A DNA stretch of 8,135 bases from Micromonosporaceae bacterium (GTDB lineage Bacteria > Actinomycetota > Actinomycetes > Mycobacteriales > Micromonosporaceae): assembly GCA_019690055.1 (NCBI GenBank), contig JADGGF010000182.1, positions 1 to 8,135 on the forward strand, written 5' to 3'. Position numbers and translations under genes: made by a program. Below the pieces are notes generated by a model, which was not told where the DNA came from, did no database searches, and saw only the letters and a list, made by a program, of their open reading frames with translations. This document shows positions 5,609 through 8,135 of this stretch, piece by piece (position 1 is the stretch's first letter; the number at the start of each line of letters is the position of its first letter).

Positions 5609-8011
5609 ATGAAACATGGTGTTTCAAGTTCCAAGTTTCCTTCCTCATTCGGCCAGTCTACGGCCGCGCCCGCCGATGACGGTGCCGTCGCCGCAGCTCC
5701 CGGCGGCGATGACGTCGCCAAGACTCACGGTGGCGGCTCGGCCTGGTACCGGTGGGGAACAGCGGTGGCCCGGCACGCCCGGCTCACCCTGCTCGTGTGG
5801 GTGCTCGTGCTGCCGGTCGCCGTCCTCGGCGCCGGGCGCTTCAACGCCTCGATCGCGACCGGAGACGTGACGATCGACGGGTCACCGTCGCATCGGGCGG
5901 CCCAGCTCATCGCGGAGAGGTTCGCCGACCTTCCGCCCGAGACCGACGTGGCCGTCCTGCACTCGGATCGCCTGGACTACGACGACGCACGGTTCCGGAC
6001 GCTCGTCCAGGCGGCGCTTCACCGGTTCGAGGCGATCGACGGAGTGGCCGCCGTGACCGACCCCGCGCAGGCGCCGGAACGGCTGGTGTCGGCGGACGGG
6101 CGTACGGTCCTGGTCCCGATCGCCATCCGCGGCGATGCGGCGGAGCGCCAGGCGCTCGCGGACGAGCTGGCGCAGGCCGCCGACGACCTCGCCACGACCG
6201 ACATCAGCGTCGAGGTGACTGGAACCTCGCCGCTCGCCGCGGCCAGCATCGAGCGGGCCAACGAGGATCTCGCGCGCTCCGACGCCGTCGCGTTACCGGT
6301 CGCGGCGGTCATCCTGCTCGTCGCGTTCGGGTCTCTGGTGGCGGCCGCGCTGCCGTTGGCGCTCGGCGGCGTCGCCGTCGTCGCGGCCTTCGGTCTGCTG
6401 GGTGCGCTCAGCTCGGTGATCTCGTTCAACGCCTTCACCCGGACCGCCGTGACCATGCTCAGCATCGCGCTCGGCATCGACTACGCGCTGTTCATGATCA
6501 CCCGGTTCCGGGAGGAATTGACGCGCCAGCCGGTGGCTGACCGCGCCGGCCGGGTCGCGGCGGTGGGGCGTACGGTCGCCACCGCCGGCCACGCGGTCGC
6601 CTTCTCCGGTGTCGCCGTGATGGTCTGCCTGGCCGGCCTGCTGCTGGTCGACGCGGGGCGGGTCCGCGACATGGCGATCGGCATGATCGCCGCGGTCGCC
6701 GTCATGGTCGCGCTGGCGTTGACCGTGGTGCCCGCCCTCCTCGCCCTGCTCGGGCCACGGGTGAATGCGCTGGCCCTGCCGTGGGCGCGGCGCCGGCTCC
6801 GCCACCCCGACCCCGAACGATCGATCTGGGCCCGGATAGCCGACGTCTCGCTGCGCCGGCCCATCCTCGTGGCCGGGCTCAGCCTGGCGGCCCTGCTCGC
6901 CCTCACCGCGCCGGTGATCGGGCTCCGGTACGGCGTGGCCGATCAGGTCGGGCCCGTGGCCGATACCGCCGCCGGACGCGGCTACGCGCGGATGGCCCAG
7001 CAGTTCCCGGCCGGGACGACCGCGCCCATCGAGGTCGTGGTGGCTCGGGGACAGGGCGCGTTCGACGCGGCGGACCTCGAGGCGATCGCGCGAATCTCCC
7101 AGGCGGCCGCCGCGGATCCGGACGCCGCCGCGGTCACGTCGATCACCGGCGTGCTCGACGAGCGGGCCGGCGGGCACACGCCGGAGGTGCTCGCGGCGGC
7201 TCACCGGGACGGCTGGCTCGATGACGCCGGAAACCTGGTCAGCCAGGGCCTGGACGCCGCGGTCATCTCCGTGACCCCCCGCCACGGGCTGTACGCCGAG
7301 CAGACCGCTGACCTGGTCGACCGCCTGCGGGCCATGACTGGCGAGATCGGCGCGGCGGCGGGACTCACCGTCCACGTGGGCGGCGCGCCGGCGCAGCTCG
7401 TCGACATCGCGGCGCAGAACGCCAGCGCGACGCCGGTGGTCATCGCCGCCGTCCTCGGTGCGGCCGGATTGATCCTCCTGCTGGCCTTCCGGTCGCTGCT
7501 CCTGCCGGCGACGGCGGTGCTGATGAACCTGTGCACCGTGGGGGCCGCCTGCGGGGCCATGGTCCTCATCTTCCAGGACGGTTACGGCGCCGATCTGTTC
7601 GGCCTCAATCACGACGGGTTTGTTCAGATATTTATACCGTTAACAGCATTCACGCTTGTCTTCGGGCTCTCCATGGACTACGAGGTGTTCCTGGCCTCCC
7701 GTATGCAGGAGACGTGGCGGGCCACCGGCGACAACCAGGCCGCGGTCCGCGCCGGCATCGCGCACACCGCTCGGGTGATCACCGCCGCTGCGGCGATCAT
7801 GGTGTCGGTCTTCGCGGCGTTCATGCTCACCGACATCTCCGACGTGCAGCAACTCGGCTTCATGCTCGCGTTCGCCATCCTGATCGACGCCACGGTGGTG
7901 CGTCTGTTCCTCATGCCGGCCCTGATGCGCCTGTTCGGGCGATGGAACTGGTGGCTGCCCGGCCGGACGTCACCGACACTGCCGGGGCCTGACCGTAGCC
8001 CTCACGGATGA
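5609..8011 (+). CDS. MMPL family (RND superfamily) transporter
   Basis: An 800-residue inner-membrane exporter, presumably proton-driven, of the MmpL/ActII-3 type that moves lipids or hydrophobic small molecules. Two homologous halves are seen. A polar N-terminal extension (1-55) precedes TM1 (58-76) and an extracytoplasmic porter domain (77-226). TM2-TM6 (about 228-382) contain GIDYALFMITRFREEL, with the D291-Y292 pair. After a basic cytoplasmic loop (384-410), TM7 (416-438) and a second porter domain (439-606) lead to TM8-TM12 (608-771), containing GLSMDYEVFLASRMQE with D690-Y691. These Asp-Tyr pairs correspond to the proton-relay residues of MmpL3. Length and 12 helices are normal. The ATG at 5609 is favoured: no good in-frame start follows until well into the conserved region, and extension to 5387 would overlap the TetR coding sequence. 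Two TTA codons occur (L229, L678). The substrate is unknown. Confidence 0.94.
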   Translation: MKHGVSSSKFPSSFGQSTAAPADDGAVAAAPGGDDVAKTHGGGSAWYRWGTAVARHARLTLLVWVLVLPVAVLGAGRFNASIATGDVTIDGSPSHRAAQLIAERFADLPPETDVAVLHSDRLDYDDARFRTLVQAALHRFEAIDGVAAVTDPAQAPERLVSADGRTVLVPIAIRGDAAERQALADELAQAADDLATTDISVEVTGTSPLAAASIERANEDLARSDAVALPVAAVILLVAFGSLVAAALPLALGGVAVVAAFGLLGALSSVISFNAFTRTAVTMLSIALGIDYALFMITRFREELTRQPVADRAGRVAAVGRTVATAGHAVAFSGVAVMVCLAGLLLVDAGRVRDMAIGMIAAVAVMVALALTVVPALLALLGPRVNALALPWARRRLRHPDPERSIWARIADVSLRRPILVAGLSLAALLALTAPVIGLRYGVADQVGPVADTAAGRGYARMAQQFPAGTTAPIEVVVARGQGAFDAADLEAIARISQAAAADPDAAAVTSITGVLDERAGGHTPEVLAAAHRDGWLDDAGNLVSQGLDAAVISVTPRHGLYAEQTADLVDRLRAMTGEIGAAAGLTVHVGGAPAQLVDIAAQNASATPVVIAAVLGAAGLILLLAFRSLLLPATAVLMNLCTVGAACGAMVLIFQDGYGADLFGLNHDGFVQIFIPLTAFTLVFGLSMDYEVFLASRMQETWRATGDNQAAVRAGIAHTARVITAAAAIMVSVFAAFMLTDISDVQQLGFMLAFAILIDATVVRLFLMPALMRLFGRWNWWLPGRTSPTLPGPDRSPHG
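5610..5626. promoter_or_regulatory. Perfect palindromic operator, probable TetR site
   Basis: TGAAACA-TGG-TGTTTCA is a perfect 7-bp inverted repeat with a 3-bp centre. It lies between a TetR gene and its divergent target and has the size and AT-rich half-sites typical of TetR-family operators. It overlaps the exporter start codon (from its second base) and is 45-61 bp before the TetR start. On the minus strand TTGAAA within it (5622-5627) could be a -35 box for the TetR gene, allowing autoregulation. Confidence 0.75.
7619..7650 (+). other. AT-rich rare-codon patch within the MMPL gene
   Basis: Only 9 of 32 bases are G or C, against a strongly GC-rich surround. The reading frame is kept (FVQIFIPLTAF) but uses ATA, TTT, ATA, TTA, ACA and GCA codons. 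It encodes the start of TM10, just before the second GLSMDY motif. The protein sequence is normal for the family; only the codon choice is odd. Confidence 0.7.
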
Positions 8012-8068
8012 GCGGTCCCTCGGCCGGGATCAGGCCACTGCCCCCGTGAGGAAGTAGCTCACCTGGGC
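8012..8068. other. Short non-coding tail after the exporter
   Basis: No gene is visible. GTGAG (8046-8050) and CTCAC (8058-8062) form a 5-bp stem with a 7-nt loop and could be part of a weak terminator for the exporter. Confidence 0.35.
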
Positions 8069-8105
8069 GGGGGGGGGGGGGGGGGGGGCCCCCCCCCCCC
8101 CCCCC
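8069..8105. repeat. G20 followed by C17 homopolymer run
   Basis: Twenty G are followed directly by seventeen C, an inverted homopolymer that could fold on itself. It lies 30 bp from the window end. Such a run is rarely real and most likely reflects dark-cycle poly-G reads or an assembly join at a contig end. The remaining bases to 8135 show no feature. Confidence 0.85.
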
Positions 8106-8135
8106 AGGGACCCCCGCGCCGGGGAAGGGCGCCCC

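Noticed and set aside
5566..5721. N-terminal extension of the TetR frame to 5721.
   Set aside because: It runs across the palindrome and into the MMPL N-terminus. TetR proteins normally begin shortly before the first helix, as they do from the ATG at 5565.
6293..7612. A 439-codon minus-strand open frame opposite the MMPL gene.
   Set aside because: The composition is highly biased (Arg, Gly, Asp, His) and it lies wholly within a clear membrane transporter gene. It is an effect of GC-rich codon structure.
8030..8062. Minus-strand mini-frame VSYFLTGAVA, resembling the start of a short-chain dehydrogenase (MSYFLTGATGFIG).
   Set aside because: Only ten codons exist before a stop, no ribosome site is present, and the upstream side is the poly-G/poly-C artefact. 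The likeness is too short to call a gene remnant.

Overview
The window is very GC-rich, with strong G/C bias at third codon positions, GTG starts and purine-rich Shine-Dalgarno sites. This points to a high-GC actinomycete. Protein flavour suggests Micromonosporaceae or a near relative, but that is an impression without a database search. The right edge ends in a run of 20 G followed by 17 C and looks like a contig end or read artefact, so sequence near it should be trusted less.

Left part (1-3305): sugar-phosphate metabolism. On the minus strand, in transcription order, lie a HAD-IIB phosphomannomutase-like phosphatase (1465-668), a small Trm112-family zinc protein (559-320), and the first 107 codons of an SIS-domain protein of the phosphoglucose/phosphomannose isomerase type (323 to beyond base 1). 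The last two overlap by ATGA and are probably translationally coupled. A 19-bp tandem repeat of 2.6 copies, each full unit able to fold into a small hairpin, separates the first two genes. Diverging on the plus strand is a complete alpha-phosphoglucomutase gene, pgm (1632-3305). The group suits interconversion of hexose phosphates (Glc-6-P/Glc-1-P, Man-6-P/Man-1-P) for cell-envelope glycan precursors.

Middle part (3306-4653): after pgm come two structured inverted repeats, then a signal-peptide-bearing surface protein gene (3444-4609). Its coding frame breaks three times within about 200 bp. It still shows a signal peptide, cysteine-containing extracellular segments, a Gly/Ser/Pro-rich stalk, one transmembrane helix and a basic tail. 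It is either a pseudogene or a run of sequencing errors. A very AT-rich patch inside it holds a sigma70-like -35/-10 pair. A compact hairpin separates it from the convergent next gene.

Right part (4654-8011): a divergent regulator/transporter pair. A long TetR-type repressor (minus strand) faces an 800-residue MMPL-family (RND superfamily) exporter (plus strand). A perfect 17-bp palindrome, TGAAACATGGTGTTTCA, overlaps the exporter's start codon. The spacing of a -10-like box suggests a leaderless exporter mRNA with the operator sitting on the transcription start. The exporter is the only gene here in which I found TTA leucine codons (two), which raises possible bldA-type control. I saw no tRNA, rRNA, CRISPR array, insertion sequence or clearly novel system. 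The most interesting items are the operator on the start codon, the triply shifted surface protein, the AT-rich in-frame patches and the tandem repeat behind the HAD gene.
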